NCBI RefSeq assembly: GCF_029227915.1
Contig: NC_079887.1
Span: 11,470,001-11,534,000, forward strand
Direction: 5' to 3'
DNA: 64,000 nucleotides
Source: Hydractinia symbiolongicarpus
Taxonomy: Eukaryota > Cnidaria > Hydrozoa > Anthoathecata > Hydractiniidae
The stretch's first letter is position 1, and each line of letters begins with the position of its first letter. Made by a program: the position numbers and the translations under genes. The notes beneath the pieces were generated by a model that worked only from the letters and a program-made list of their open reading frames with translations, was not told where the DNA came from and searched no databases. Of this stretch, positions 1 to 13,700 are shown in pieces.

Positions 1-1269
1 CAATTTTTTTAACAACCTACCTGATCAAATTAATTAATTCGTATACAACCTCTATTTGAAAACGAGGCAAGTAAGAGCAGTTAAAAATTACAAAATTGCT
101 TAATCCAAAGAAAACGCACAACAAAAATCATAAATCAAATTTAAAAAGAAATAATAAAGAAACTTATAAAATGAAGGATGCAGAATGACATTCTCAGCAA
201 AATTTTTCAAATGTTTTCAATAACATATAGATTTACTACATTTAGCAATTATTTTTTTTAATTATAATCACAAAATAATGAGCAATATTCAATATTCACA
301 AGGTCCTTTCCTTGGTTAAATCATTAATAGTTTTTAGAACATCTGCGCAATTTCCTCCCCATGCTTTTTAACGCCAGTTCAATACGTTCTGCGAAAAGCT
401 CTTGAAACTAGGTTGTTAAATTGGTCAATCTTATAACAATTAAAAAGAAGATAATCAATGAACATACTAGATGCGTCATAAAATCTGAACCAGAATCGTT
501 ACGCATGCGCAGTGGCAAAAACGTTATCATAAAGAAAGAATTGGTTGTACATAAAATTTATGCATTGTATGTATTTTATTGCTCATGAATCAAAATAGAT
601 TTATTTACATAAATTGTGAGCCAAAGTATAGTATAGTCGCAAATAGCCAAATTCACGTTAATATTCCAACAGCTGAACTGCCGTGGATTTACATCATGTG
701 AGATCCCCGTTAAATCCCTTGACCCCTTTCTCTCTTCTATCATATAGTAGCGTCATAAAACTTCCCAAAATGTTGTTCTTGAAAGTTTTTGAGACTATTC
801 TTGTATCATTGAGAACTCGTGTACTCTGAGTGTGAAGAAGGGAGTAGAGTAGAAGTAAATAGGCCTGGAGGTGATGTAACTTGTTCATACAGTAAAAGTC
901 TTTGTAATGCATATAGATGGATGTAGTTTCACCTGTCGTTTAAAATGACTGTAGCAAGAAGTAATTATCACGAAATTCAACGTAGCTATACCCTTCTTTG
1001 AAAATTTCATTTAAATGACGTTTTAAAGAGAAATGATTTCGTTTTACAAGAATTTCTTATTTTTATTATTACATAGCCCTGTCTAGTTAATCATTTTAAT
1101 AAGTTACAATTTGTTTTATTAACATTCTTTGGTGCAACGTTACGCGTGCCTGTCTCCGACCTTTTGACTACAATTACTCAAAAACGTCGGCTCATTAGTA
1201 TGAGGTATTTTTAAGAACATAATTTGCGGTAATGATGGCTTTAATTTTCTTTTATAATTGTTTTCAATT
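1..1269. other. Left-edge intergenic DNA
   Basis: AT-rich sequence in which I see no supported gene. It carries one copy of a short sequence (about 40-68) that recurs near 2621-2648 in the same orientation (core AAAACGAGGC preceded by CAACCTCT). Short open frames here look like chance. Confidence 0.4.
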
Positions 1270-1355
1270 AAACTTTAGGATATAAAAATAGAAGATGAAG
1301 CAAATCAAACAGTTTTATTTTGCAAGCAAGAACGAGAGAAAGTCGAAGGTGAAAG
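1270..1355 (+). other. Candidate non-coding first exon of the secreted peptide gene
   Basis: A GTACGT donor follows at 1356, and a matching pyrimidine-rich acceptor ending in TAG at 1645 opens the coding exon. The left boundary is a guess because the transcription start cannot be seen. Intron 1356-1645 would be 290 bp. Confidence 0.35.
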
Positions 1356-1655
1356 GTACGTTGAGAGTGACCCGAATTTTGTTTTCTCGTTTTATTTTGA
1401 CAACAGGTAAAGGGAAGTCGTGGTGGCTGGTTAAATGAGAGCAGAAGGGCAGTGTCGTTGTGGTTCGAATTACTTAACCTTGAAAAAATTGCATCTGTTT
1501 ATTTATTTTTTTTTGCATTTATTGCGTTTTTGAAATTATTTTATTGGCAGTGTCGTGTGTTAAAGTTATTCATTTATTTTTTTTATGCTTTTTATAATTG
1601 GAACTATGGTTTCATGTAACCAAGTATTTACTCTTTTACTTTTAGCATCTCGAGC

Positions 1656-1910
1656 ATGGCTACCATCTTAAAACTGGTGTTTTTGTTCATTGTTGTCATG
1701 ACAACCTGCGTATCAAGTAGATCCATTTCAACGAAACAACCACCCACAAAAAGAATCTTTAAACCTTTTATTGATTTCAAAGTGAAAATTACTAAGGATA
1801 TAAACTTGCTATCGAAGACAAACATTAGGACAATGCTGCAGTGTCGCCATAAGGGGATCTGTTCAGGGTCGGGCAAATTAAGAAAGATGTTAGAAAGGTT
1901 GCTGAAGTAA
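1656..1910 (+). CDS. Small secreted basic peptide with two C-terminal cysteines
   Basis: This 84-aa protein begins with a clear signal peptide: a lysine near the start, then a hydrophobic run (LVFLFIVVMTT) and a likely cleavage after the CVSS stretch around residue 20. The mature part, about 62 aa, is rich in Lys and Arg. It has a single cysteine pair near the end (CRHKGIC, residues 63-69) and a basic helical tail. The ATG lies 10 bp after an acceptor-like site (TTTTACTTTTAG), which supports a real exon. No family is recognised. A secreted signalling peptide, an antimicrobial peptide or another effector would all fit the shape, but nothing in the sequence decides between them. It is convergent with the chitin-binding gene to its right. 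Confidence 0.55.
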   Translation: MATILKLVFLFIVVMTTCVSSRSISTKQPPTKRIFKPFIDFKVKITKDINLLSKTNIRTMLQCRHKGICSGSGKLRKMLERLLK

Positions 1911-4542
1911 TGACTAAAAGAAATCTGTTCACTCGTGTAAGCTAAAAAAAGCCGTGCGGACAATTGGGCATTCGTGTATGTTCATGTTTATTTTACCAGC
2001 AGTACGCATAGCTTAAAGCTAGGTACTAACAACAGAAAAAACTGATGATACTGGCAATGGTTATTCTCGAAATCAGTCCCCTTCTTCTGTCCAGTCAGCC
2101 TGCAGCTTCATTGATTATCTTTGAACGTGATGAATGAATGCTCCTGTAAAAAACAGTTGGGATCAAGGCACAATTATTTCCTGAGTCATTGACACAAGCT
2201 TTAAATTTCCATTTGGAACAATGTTTGAAGTATGAGAACTTTGTACATATATAGAATATGTTTTAAACACTGGGAAAATACATTAATATATATAACACAA
2301 ACTGAATTTTCCGACAAATGTTTTCTCTTACAATATCCTAAAGTTTAGCCGTAGTAAAGTCTAATTTTACTTTGTAAGGCGACGTTAAATTCACTGGCAA
2401 CTAAGATAAATGGCAATATTAGCTTGGCATGTTAAACTTTGCAGATTCGGTAATATACACCTTTCCCGAGACTTATTCTTTTGATGTGCCGCAACTTTTT
2501 CTGTTTTATGAAAAACGGACAACAGATTTGAATTCCTTATCAAAAATGTCATAAACAAAGAAAATTTCGAAACAATGCAGCAAGTAAACAACCTGCTATT
2601 CTAATTTAAAGATTTGTGGCATGTACAACCTCTTTTTGAAAACGAGGCGGGACATGGTAACTTGAGCATTAAGAAGACTTTAACTGTGATATATATCTCC
2701 TCAAAATAGCACCATCTGTTGGCGTATCAAGTTAAACTTTTACACATAAATTAAACAAACAATGCTGAATTCAAATATGGTATTCATATTTTACGAGTTC
2801 AAAAAAAGTATGACTCATGGTCTCGGGAAAGGTGTATTGGCAATACTTTCGATTAAAGGAGCTGTGACAGATGGACACGCTAGAAATTTAGATAAAAGGA
2901 AGTTAAACATTTTGATCTCTTACTTGCTGGTGCTTCAGCTATTCTGTAGTCGTTTGAAAAATCATATCGCTATTAGTTTACTTACTTAGGGCACACACAA
3001 AATTGGACCATTTAAATATTTTTGATATTGGTTTAAAAATACTGAAAAACACTAAGTTTGGCAATGACATTAAATACACAAAAGTCAGTGTAGTTTTGCG
3101 AAATGTTTTAAAATATTATCATTAAGCAGTAATTAATTTTAGTTTCATGCACATGCGCAAAATTAAACTTTTCGTGTGGCAATAAAATCGACTGTTTGAA
3201 ATATTCAAACAGTCCAAATTATTTATCGGCCGTAATTTTTGTCATCTCAAAACTTCGACATCAACCCTAAAAGTTCAGGCTCTACTAAAATAAATTTTTT
3301 TATAAAGAAATTTCACTTAATCTGTATTATAATACCCGTATACGTCTGTCCGTCTATCTGTCACGCAAAATGGTAGCTTAGCTGCGCATGTAGCAAGACG
3401 CACGCAATGCGGTATAAAAAGGACGGGCGAACCCGTGGATTTTTCCACGGGCTAACGACTAGTTTTCTCAATAAGTTTAACCGCAAAAGCATATCACAGC
3501 GCGCGTGTTCCAATACCAACCAATCAAAACACTAATTCAAATACTCTCTTTTTATGATAATAAAAACAAGAAAGAAGACGTATTACACCATAAGGGCTTG
3601 TTTACATGTGGTTAAACTACAATTACGTATAGTCAAACTTAAGGGTTTGTCTACAAGCGATAAAAACTACAATGATGTAAACCTTGGCAACATTCAGCAA
3701 TTTTTAAAAAAATATTAATTACTGCAATCATGGTACGCACGCAAATTAAATTTTGGGCAACCAAAAGTTCAAATGTTAAAGACGTGGTATAAAATGAAAC
3801 ACATTTAAGAATCATAATCTACATGCCACAAGTCTGTGGTTGTATACACTAAAAGTTGTTAAAAATTTATTTCTAAAAAAAGACTACAACACCCAATGTT
3901 TTATAAAAAATAACAAAAATTTAAGTAGTAAAAACATAGTATAAAAATAAAGTACAAAACTAATTATTAGATAATAAAGATTCCTTGGTTGTCAGTTTCC
4001 GTCAGTTTTCGTGAAGCAACCTAAAATTATTTTTTTTAAATACATTTTTAAACTAGCATAAACAAACAAACAAACAAACAAAACAAAGAACCTTTTTTAT
4101 TTAATCGCCCTTACTTTAAAACTCCCTTATTAGCAATTCGTGTGTCCACTTAAAGCGGATCATAAATATTTGGTATAGTCGGAACTGTCGTTAGTACGAA
4201 CATACCGATACTACGAACATCTTGATATTACGAATATTTCAATATTATAAACAACATTTTGCTCCTGCTAAACATTGATATACCAAATCCTCCCCTTGTG
4301 CAATATAAAAAGGTCGATACCAACTATCCTCCTAGATAATAGGAAGCTATCAGAGTTTTCTGTTTTGTACTTTTTTTTTAACTATAAAGAGCAAAATAAA
4401 AACATTTTAAACAAATAAAACTATAAAAAATACTTAAAGCGCTTTTAGGAGATTTGAGCAGTTTTAGGGGAACTTTTTAAAGTTAGGTCGAGTTTTTCAA
4501 AAGACGCGGAAACCCAGCTTTAAGAATAAAGAAACGTACCCA
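1911..4542. other. Intergenic DNA between the convergent peptide and chitin-binding genes
   Basis: No gene is supported. It contains an (AAAC)n microsatellite around 4060-4085 and a repeat-like block at about 3328-3460 with the phrase CCGTATACGTCTGTCCGTC and a small CCGTGG/CCACGG hairpin (3434-3451). A 75-codon open frame at 2762-2989 shows no recognisable domain or splice context. Confidence 0.4.
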
Positions 4543-4724
4543 TCATATTTGTTTACATTGAAAGGTGGCTGGGTATGCGCATGCATCGTGGTACGGATCA
4601 TAGTTGAGCGTGGTTACTTTTGAACATTTTCGATCGAATGTCCTCTCTGCATGGCACGTGATGTAGTTATGGCAGTTCCATGGGTTGCGCCAGTTTCCAT
4701 CGAATCTACCTTTGCAGAAGTTTC
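4543..4724 (-). CDS. Chitin-binding protein exon 16: final type B module and stop
   Basis: 60 codons plus TGA at 4545-4543, two residues beyond the sixth-cysteine motif. No membrane anchor follows, so the product should be secreted. The nearest minus-strand AATAAA I see downstream is at about 4101-4096. Confidence 0.8.
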
Positions 4725-7700
4725 CTAAAAACGAAATTCTTTTGGTAGAAGTAAATGAGATTTACTTTTCTTTTCTCGACACACAAGTCGGAATAGACTT
4801 TTTATCTCAGGCCTGCCTTTGCCAATTTACCACTTTTTAGAGGAGGTCCGAATGCTTTTCAAGACAATTATTGTAACCGAAATTTTATTACGCCAACCTA
4901 TAACACTGCGCAACGATGAGCGGCGTTATAACGCCAATAAGAACGAATCAAACAAACTTACACTAAGTAACTACTAATTAAACACAATTCAAGCTATGAG
5001 GCCAAAAATCAAAATACGCTACGTACGAAGAGAAACTTCTTTTCCAGAGACGCACTTCTCTTGCGCAGGATGATACATTTCCCCTTTCCCGCATGCAACA
5101 TATTGATGTCGATGTGAACGACAAACCATAACAACGAACACGTCACGGACTGGGTAGTGGCCGTCAGATAATTTTGCACAAGGCTCGTCTACGCCCACTG
5201 CTTCTGCAACAACCGCTTCTGGCATTACAACAGCTTTCTCGTGGTAAACTTCCGTATCTAAATACAAAAAGGTATTATACTCTTTCTTCGAACTTTATCA
5301 ACAACACAACCTTCTATCCTGCACAAATACCGCAACTTTATCAACAATACAACCTCCTATCCTGCACCAATACTGTATCAACAAGAGAACCTCCTATCCT
5401 GCACCAATACTGTATCAACAAGACAACCTCCTATCCTGCACCAATACTGTATCAACAACACAACCTCTTATCCTGCACCAATACTGTATCAACAACACAA
5501 CCTCCTATCCTGCACCAATACTGCAATAACAACAACACAACCCCCTATCCTGCACCAATACTGTATTAACAACACAACCTATCCTGTACCAATACTGCAA
5601 ACTTAAGTGACAACAGTACATATATGAGATATATGAAATCATATTACGACCACATTTTTTCACCACTTCAATCAAAAATTCGTTTTATGTTAATAAAATG
5701 GAAATGAGCCGTTCGTAGTCCTGACTCGTTTTCATTTGATTGCATTTTCCGCTTTTAATTTCGCGCAAAAAGCTCACGAGTTTCTTTGTTAGCGCGTGCG
5801 CAATTTGAAAAAATTTGAGATTTTGTGTAAGTAAACATGCGCTAACAGAAAAGGTCGTGAGCTTTTTGCGATGAAGTGTAAAATGCCTTCAAGCAAAAAC
5901 GAGTCAGAACTTTCTATTTTATTTAAGACTTTTAATAGGTTTTACCTAACTCTACCATAAAAATTTAAAGTACACTAACAAAATATAACGAATAAATATC
6001 AAATACAAACTTTAACAATATTTTTTTGTATCGATCTGCGTAAGAGATAACATGGTGACCACAGAAAATTAAAATCTAAATTACACGACATTCCAGAACA
6101 GTATTGTTAAGATTTCAAGACGAATCCAGGGCAAGAAGAGTGTCTAAAACAATTTTTAAGAATTCTAGTACAGGGACATGCTTCCCTTAACATTTAAGAT
6201 TTTGATCTGCAACATTTGACTGAACACGATTAAAAGACTGTGATCACCATGCGGTAAATCTGCTGTTTTTATTTTTTTGGTGTCGTATTTTTGAACAAAT
6301 CTTACAATTCACTCACCAACGTTTTTACACGGAAATACACTTGGAAAGTCACAGCTGTCGATATCAGGATCATAAGTCAGAATAGCCAGTGAACAGTTTC
6401 TTTTGTATCCTGTGCCAGCATGGCATGTAAAGAAAGCGTGGCAGTTCCATGGATCTCGCCAATTGCCATCACTTCGTCCCATGCAAAAGTCATCTAAATA
6501 AAACAGTGGTGACATAGAAAAGATCACTTCCTCCCAGTCAAAATATAACCAAATGTATTTTTTACAAAAAAAACTCTTTATAGGACAAACATTGATAACA
6601 GCGTTTTATTTTTGTATATATGCTGACTAACGTTTTTATCCTGTAAAAAAAATTTATATAAGGATTTGACACTTTTCTCTCAGTTTACACTGTGTTTTAA
6701 CGGCTTTATGTAGGATACATAAAACACAGACTGCTAAAGTCAAAGTTTACAGATGTATTATATTTGAAGTGATAATCAAAGGGAAAAAAAGTGAATTTAA
6801 AAAGATTAAAACCCTCTTAAGCAAAATGTCAAGTTATTAATTCACTTTTTCACTTTTCTTAATATTTGGCAAGTTAGAAGTTGAAAGTACATCTAATCTC
6901 AGCCTCACTTTAGAAAACATTGTGTTTTTTTATATACATATAAAAAGTTGTGTACATAAATTATTGCCAAACTATTTGAAACACTTACGTTCAGGTGATA
7001 CAACGTCACACCAGCACTCAAAATATATATATATCATCATCAATACAGATCAAATGAGGTAGATGAGAAATAATTGTCGCAAAGAGAGAGATGCCCCAAT
7101 CGCAAAATTGCCAAAAATCGTGACACATTCTAAAACAAGCTACTCACCTTGTATGATTTTACTTGCATCAGTGCAATTTTCTTGGCCAGGTATATAAATT
7201 TGTCCCTTTCCACACGCCACTTTATGCGACACATGCTTTTTACATTGCAGTATCATTAATACGTCGCGTGTCGCGTAGTTGCCATCAGGTAAGGTGGTGC
7301 AGATGTCTTTAATTTGTGGTGCGATTGCTGAAGAGTTGGTTGGGTATGTTCGCTCTAAAAAAGAAAGATAGTATGCACGTATTCTTATAACACCAAATAT
7401 TATTTTAAGTTGATGCTACATCCGAACATATATGACCATCCAACATCGCCGATGGGTCCCGAAAATAGACTAGTAACTAAACTTTCAGGCGGCAGGTTAG
7501 AAGTTTTTTTAAGCTCAGGACAAAAGTTTATGCTAAATTTAATATTTTGTGTCTTTTTATCACAATTTAATGCTGTAGGAGTTACAACAGCAACAAAAAA
7601 TGTTGTAGCTTTTTTAACTTATTATACATTATTTTAATAATCAATTCATATCAACGTGTCGACTTCGTTGTTTGTTATAATATTTTTTGTTAGTTAATAT

Positions 7701-10700
7701 TTTTTGTTAGTTAATATTTTTTGTTAGTTATAATCTTTTTTACGTATTATACTTCGTTCACCACACTTCCGCATAATAACAACAACAACAACAACATGAA
7801 GAAAAACAAGAAAAACATTCTGAGTCCGGCATTCTTTTTATAATTTCTTTATCACCTTTTTCGGCCTAAACTCGTTTTTCAAAACATACGATTTAAGCTA
7901 TTCAGGCGATTTCGCGATTTCTTCACGTATATAGTCGCGAAAAAACTCAATTTGTATGATACCTGAAAGTTTATTCCCGTGAAAAAGTAAAAACCTAGTT
8001 TGCGCAGGCCCTTCCACACACGCTTAAAATCATTTTAAAACAAGTCATATAAGAGTCATTCACATAACAATATTTGCTTCTGACAAGTGGTTCTCGTCAC
8101 GTGAAAGCGTCAATAATACTTTATTTACAATGCCCATTCCACCATATAAAACAAGAATATTTTTAAATTAATATAAAACTGCGATGAAATCAAAATAATC
8201 TAATTAAATTACTTTTTTTTTCTTTCTAATCTCCATTTTTTTAAAAAAAATTAAAATATATGAAAGTATTTCAACTGCTTCATATTTATATTTGAATGTT
8301 AATTAAATGAACCTTCTTTTACATTGCTTTCTGTACCAATCAAGTTTAGCTTTGTAAAATTTTAAGCCAATCAGGTTTCCCAATATTATAAACTTTTCTA
8401 GCAAAAATTTAGGACGACGCGAAATTCGTTATTAAAATCCTCGCTTAATTTTTCTTGTATAACAAAAGTTAGTTAAGGTCGACTTGCATTAAGCCGTAAT
8501 TGTGGTACAACATTTGTTGTGCAACTTTGTGAAGATAGAAAGATTTTATATCTTTACAACATTTGTTGTGCAACTTTGTGGAGATAAAAGATTCTGACCT
8601 CTACAACATTTGTTCTGTTGTACAACAATCGCCCAACAATTTTAACATTAGTTGAAATCGACTTTTAGCACGCTTGATTTACTCATTGAGAAGTCTCCCA
8701 TAGACACTCCGCCTTAAAATAATCGATAAATTTAGCATTTTCCTTATTTGCCATGACGTATCTCACAGGAGGGTAGAAATAATTGCTTATATATTGAAAT
8801 GGTTCATCAGATGACAGTACTCACTAATCACAGTGCAGTTATAATCCTTCGCGAACTGACACTTGTCTAGGTCTGGGTTGTAGACTAATGAGTTAGTTGC
8901 ACAAGTTCGATCATGCCAATAGCCATGAGTGCAGGTTATATAATAGTGACAATTCCACGGGTTTCTCCAATTACAAGCACACAATTTTCGATCTGTGCAG
9001 AAATTTTCTAACATAGGAAAAGATGAAATCTTGTTATATTTCAGTGCATATAAATTTAATCTCAAATTTCGAAAGGACAAAAAAAGTGAAACAGATAACA
9101 AAAGCATGTAAAAAGAAGCCAGGTGAAATATTTACGTGGTGTAAGTGTGGTTAGACATTTCTTTTGTACTGGTGAATATATCGCGCCCTTTGTACAATGA
9201 CGCACATCATCCGTGTGGTTTGTACATATAACATATTTAAAGACATCTGTCAATGGATACTGTCCATCAGGTGAGCTTGTACACCACTTTTTTCCTCCAT
9301 GATAGCCAGGTACTGGAGAGCATGGATATGTTCCTGGAAACCAAACATGAAACAAACATAAATACTTCAAATTTGAGAAAAGGATGCATATCACTACATC
9401 AACATACACTAACCTAAATGAGTACATCGAAATTGTGTTGGATATTCACAGCGATCTGTGTACGGATCATATACCAAGTAGGGTGACGGACAAGGTCTCT
9501 CCATATATGTGCCATGCACACAGGTGATAAAGCTATGGCAATCCCAAGGATTACGGTAATTTCCAGTCTTTCGATAAAGGCAAAAGACATCTTTCGAGTA
9601 GCCAGCACCAGGTTCACACTTGGAGTCAAATTCATCGAACATCTTCTCTTTATCACACTTCACTATTTCCGACTTTTCTTCATGACACTGCAAGTATGCG
9701 AACACATCTGCAATACCGTAGCGACCATCGCTTCTATCTTTACACAAAACATCAGGTAGTGGTTTAGACCTTGCAATGCTATTATCAATCTTGTCATTTG
9801 TCCGTTTACATTTAGAGCTTGTTGGATCAAACATAGAATGTTTTGGACAATTTGTGTACGTTGGTTTTCCATCTTGACAAGTCAAATACTTAAAAACATC
9901 TGAGATTGAGTAGACGCCATCTTGTTTGTTTTGACACGGATTACTAGTTTCTTCAAAGACAGCAACTACAGAAGTTGAAAGGACGAAAATAGGAGAGAAA
10001 AAAGGAAGATATAAAAAAGAAAAAAAAAGAAAAAAAAAAGAATTTGTTAACATCAAATAGATAGAATGTGTGAAGCGGAAAGCGGGTGATATGTGCAGTG
10101 AATGTATCAAAACTAAAGTGTGGGAGATAAGTCATTGTAGCATTATGCAGAAGTGTGCAGAAATAGTTAGTAACGCATTTTAATATTTATATTTATTTAA
10201 AAAAAAAGTTCTTAGTTATTAGTACTGTTTTTAAATAATAATCACAAAAAATTGATTTCACAAACATCTTACCTGTAATGTTTACACATTTGTATATGTA
10301 TGGATACTGACACATGTCAATGGTTGGGTCGTAATTTAGTGTTGTTAAAACTGAGCATGGTCGGTCAAAAGATCTTTTAGCATGACATGTAATGTAATCG
10401 TGGCAGTTCCAGGGATTACGCCAGTTTCCATTAGGTCTTCCCTTGCAAAAGTTATCTAAAATTATTAAAAAAAAAAACACCTGGCATATTATTAGTATTT
10501 CTTTCATTTGTTAAGCAATATAGTATCAAGAGTAGTATTTCCTTACACTAATATTTGCAGACAAAACAATTTTGAACTTTTTCTCAAGTCAAAACAGATT
10601 TTTAATAAAAACGTGAAAAAGATACGTTTTATTACTATAAGCAAACAGAAATTAAAAATTGTCTATCCAGAGTTTACAAAAGATGCTGAGACAGCAGAAA

Positions 10701-13700
10701 AAAGACGTAACAAAAAAAGTAGTAACAAGCAGTTTCATTGCTGACGATAATTTAATGAAGAGTCAACTGCAGAAAGTATGAATGAAAAATAAAACATTGA
10801 GTTTATTTTTCTTAGTTTAAATGATGGACACTATGTATAGCTGTACTTCTTTTAAAATTTTTGATGACTTTATTTTTGAATTTTTCAGGAGGTATCGATT
10901 CCATCTACCTTAATATTAGTTTTGGAAAAAATGCCCAATCTGCTTGGAGGAAAGCACGTGTCACTTCACTGAATCGATTATTAAAAATAGCACCAAGATA
11001 AAAAAATTATAAAAAGAAATTGTCAATCTGCTTGGAGGAAAGCACGTGTCACTTCACTGAATCGATTATTAAAAATAGCACTAACATAAAAAATTTAAAA
11101 AAAAACTTTGTCAAGATTTAATATTTTTTTCAATCCTATTTATTTATATGCAGACAATTAATTTGAAGTCTAAAACTACTTGAGGTCAAAAAAATGAAAA
11201 TAAACAATAATAAGAAAAATCATATTTAAAAAGTCAAAATTTAAGTCAAGCTGAAGGTAAAAACACGTACTTACCTAATGTGATGGATGAAATTGGTACG
11301 CATGTTTTCTCGCTTGCATCAAAGATTTGATCTGCACGACAACTAATGTAATGTGAATGATGATAATGACAATAGAGATATTTTGCAACATCACGAATTG
11401 GGTAACGCCCATCAGGTAATTTGGTGCAAGGATCCTCCACTGTGGTATCCACCTTTGTTTCAGAAGATGAAGTAACTTTGTCTTCTCTGTGATGTCCATC
11501 AGCGTCTACAGAAACAAAATTCAATGCTCTAAGAAATCATATACTTTGTAAATACTACCCGATATGTCTGTACCTGAGTAAATACAAAAGTTCATCTTCT
11601 AAAAACTTCACATTTGCTCCTTATAACTTTAAAAAGGAAAATACAAGAAATAAGTTATGTTGCTTCGAAAAGGAAATGTTGTGGAAATGTTGTTTTGTTT
11701 GTTTTTTTGTTGGAATAATATTTAGATCTTGAAAAAAGGTGACACGAAACCTAAGGTGACACGAAACCTTTTTTGTTTACAATAATTTATTTATTCCATA
11801 AATAAACAAAATTTCTGTGTTTTTAACATTTTTTTTGCAACATTACAGCAGGTGAACCACCTAACATTATATTAAGCTGTCCCTCCAGCATGTAATGTTG
11901 AGTTTTCTAGCTAGTTATCCAAAGATAAGGTTGTGACTCAAAGTTCTTTTTCAAATTTCTCTTCGAATAATAATGATTCTCCTTAAAAACTGTTATTAGG
12001 TAATGACTAAGAAGGCATTATGAGAGTTTAAATTATATCTAAAGTAACAAGTGGTAATGAGAAAGGTGAAACTACAGCAGCATACCATGTTAACTAGGAT
12101 TCTTTAAAGTGGGATAAAATTAAATCTATATTTTATGTTGTATATTCTAACGGTTAACTCATTTTATTACTTTCAGTGAGGATCATAGAATATTTTTATT
12201 TAAATGTTTTTACAACTGAATAAAGGTAACAACTTAGCCGTTGCAGGTTAGATATTGAAATATAGGGGACTGGACTGTTATCATTTTATCTCAGTGAGAA
12301 TTACTTTTTATAACCAAAAAATTTAAAATCACAAAAACAGTGTAAAAAATAACATGCTTGGAATAGTACTTAGCAGAAAAAAAATGGCAATTTAAAGAAA
12401 AAATAGCAAAAAAAATTAAGAGAAATAATCACAAAAAATTGATTTCACAAACATCTTACCTGTAATGTTTACACATTTGTGTATGTATGGATACTGACAC
12501 ATGTCAATGGTTGGGTCGTAATTTAGTGTTGTTAAAACTGAGCATGGACGGTCAAAAGATCTTTCAGCATGACATGTAATGTAATCGTGGCAGTTCCAGG
12601 GATTACGCCAGTTTCCATTAGGTCTTCCCTTGCAGAAGTTATCTAAAATTATTAAAAAGACTTTAGATTAACATCACCCATAAAATTTAAATTTTTAAAA
12701 AACTTTCAATAAAAGTTCAGAAGTTAAAGATGCTTGATACCAATTAAGTTTAAAATAAAAAGGATGTGGAATAACTTTTATGTCAAAGAAATTATTAGTC
12801 TTGATACAATGCTTTATTTGATCATGCAGATAAATTTTTCAAAACTACAAACATGATTTGTTAGAAATTACATCCTAGCAGGCGAAACGAAAACATGATG
12901 CCTGCAAAACTTTAGGGTAGTGCAGGAAACGTAATCAAATACAGAAAAAACACAAAACAAAAATAAAGCTGCTCAAAATAAATTAGAAATATAAGACTGC
13001 TATGAATTTTTTTACTCTTAAATATTGTGCAGTGGCTGTGAACAAGAAAAGAACTTCTTTTCTTTGTATCACAAAACATCAACTAATAAGCTTCTGTTCG
13101 AAACAAAACAGAAAACAAGAGAAACACACAAAACACGTACTTACCTAATGTGATGGATGAAATTGGTACGCATGTTTTCTTGCTTGCATCAAAGATTTGA
13201 TCTGCACGACAACTAATGTAATGTGAATGATGATAATGACAATAGAGATATTTTGCAACATCACGAATTGGGTAACGCCCATCAGGTAACTTGGTGCAAG
13301 GGTCCTCCACTGTGGTATCCACCTTTGTTTCAGAAGATGAAGTAACTTTGTCTTCTCTGTGATGTACATCTGTGTCTACAGAAACAAAATTTTATGCTCA
13401 AAGAACAAGTTAAAAACTGGCAGTTTTTTTTTGTACAAATTTGTTGGCACTAGTCCAATGAAGGTCTTTTATTATGTCAACATTAAATTTAGAAGTCTTT
13501 ATGTTTTATTTCCATTGTGCATTATTAAATTTCCATTGTGCATTATTAAATGACAATTAAAGCGTTAAAGGGCTTAAAATTCAAGATTACTGATCTAAAA
13601 GTTTTGTATTTTTAAAGAACACAACTACATATTCAGATTTTTCAGGAATATTTTTGTAGGGAAACAGCACACAAAGTATTTTAGTCATGCTTTTGAGTGT

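Noticed and set aside
324-407. Possible 27-codon terminal exon on the minus strand after a CAACCTAG acceptor-like site
   Set aside because: Too short to support and the rest of any gene would lie outside the window; no family recognised.
40-2650. Possible transposon delimited by the CAACCTCT...AAAACGAGGC repeats at ~40 and ~2621
   Set aside because: The two copies are in direct, not inverted, orientation and no target duplication was found.
2762-2989. 75-codon open frame on the + strand
   Set aside because: No domain, no signal peptide and no splice context; length is expected by chance in AT-rich DNA.
5174-5569. 131-codon open frame rich in Tyr, Gln and Asn
   Set aside because: It is a translation of the 37-bp minisatellite and overlaps a real exon in antisense.
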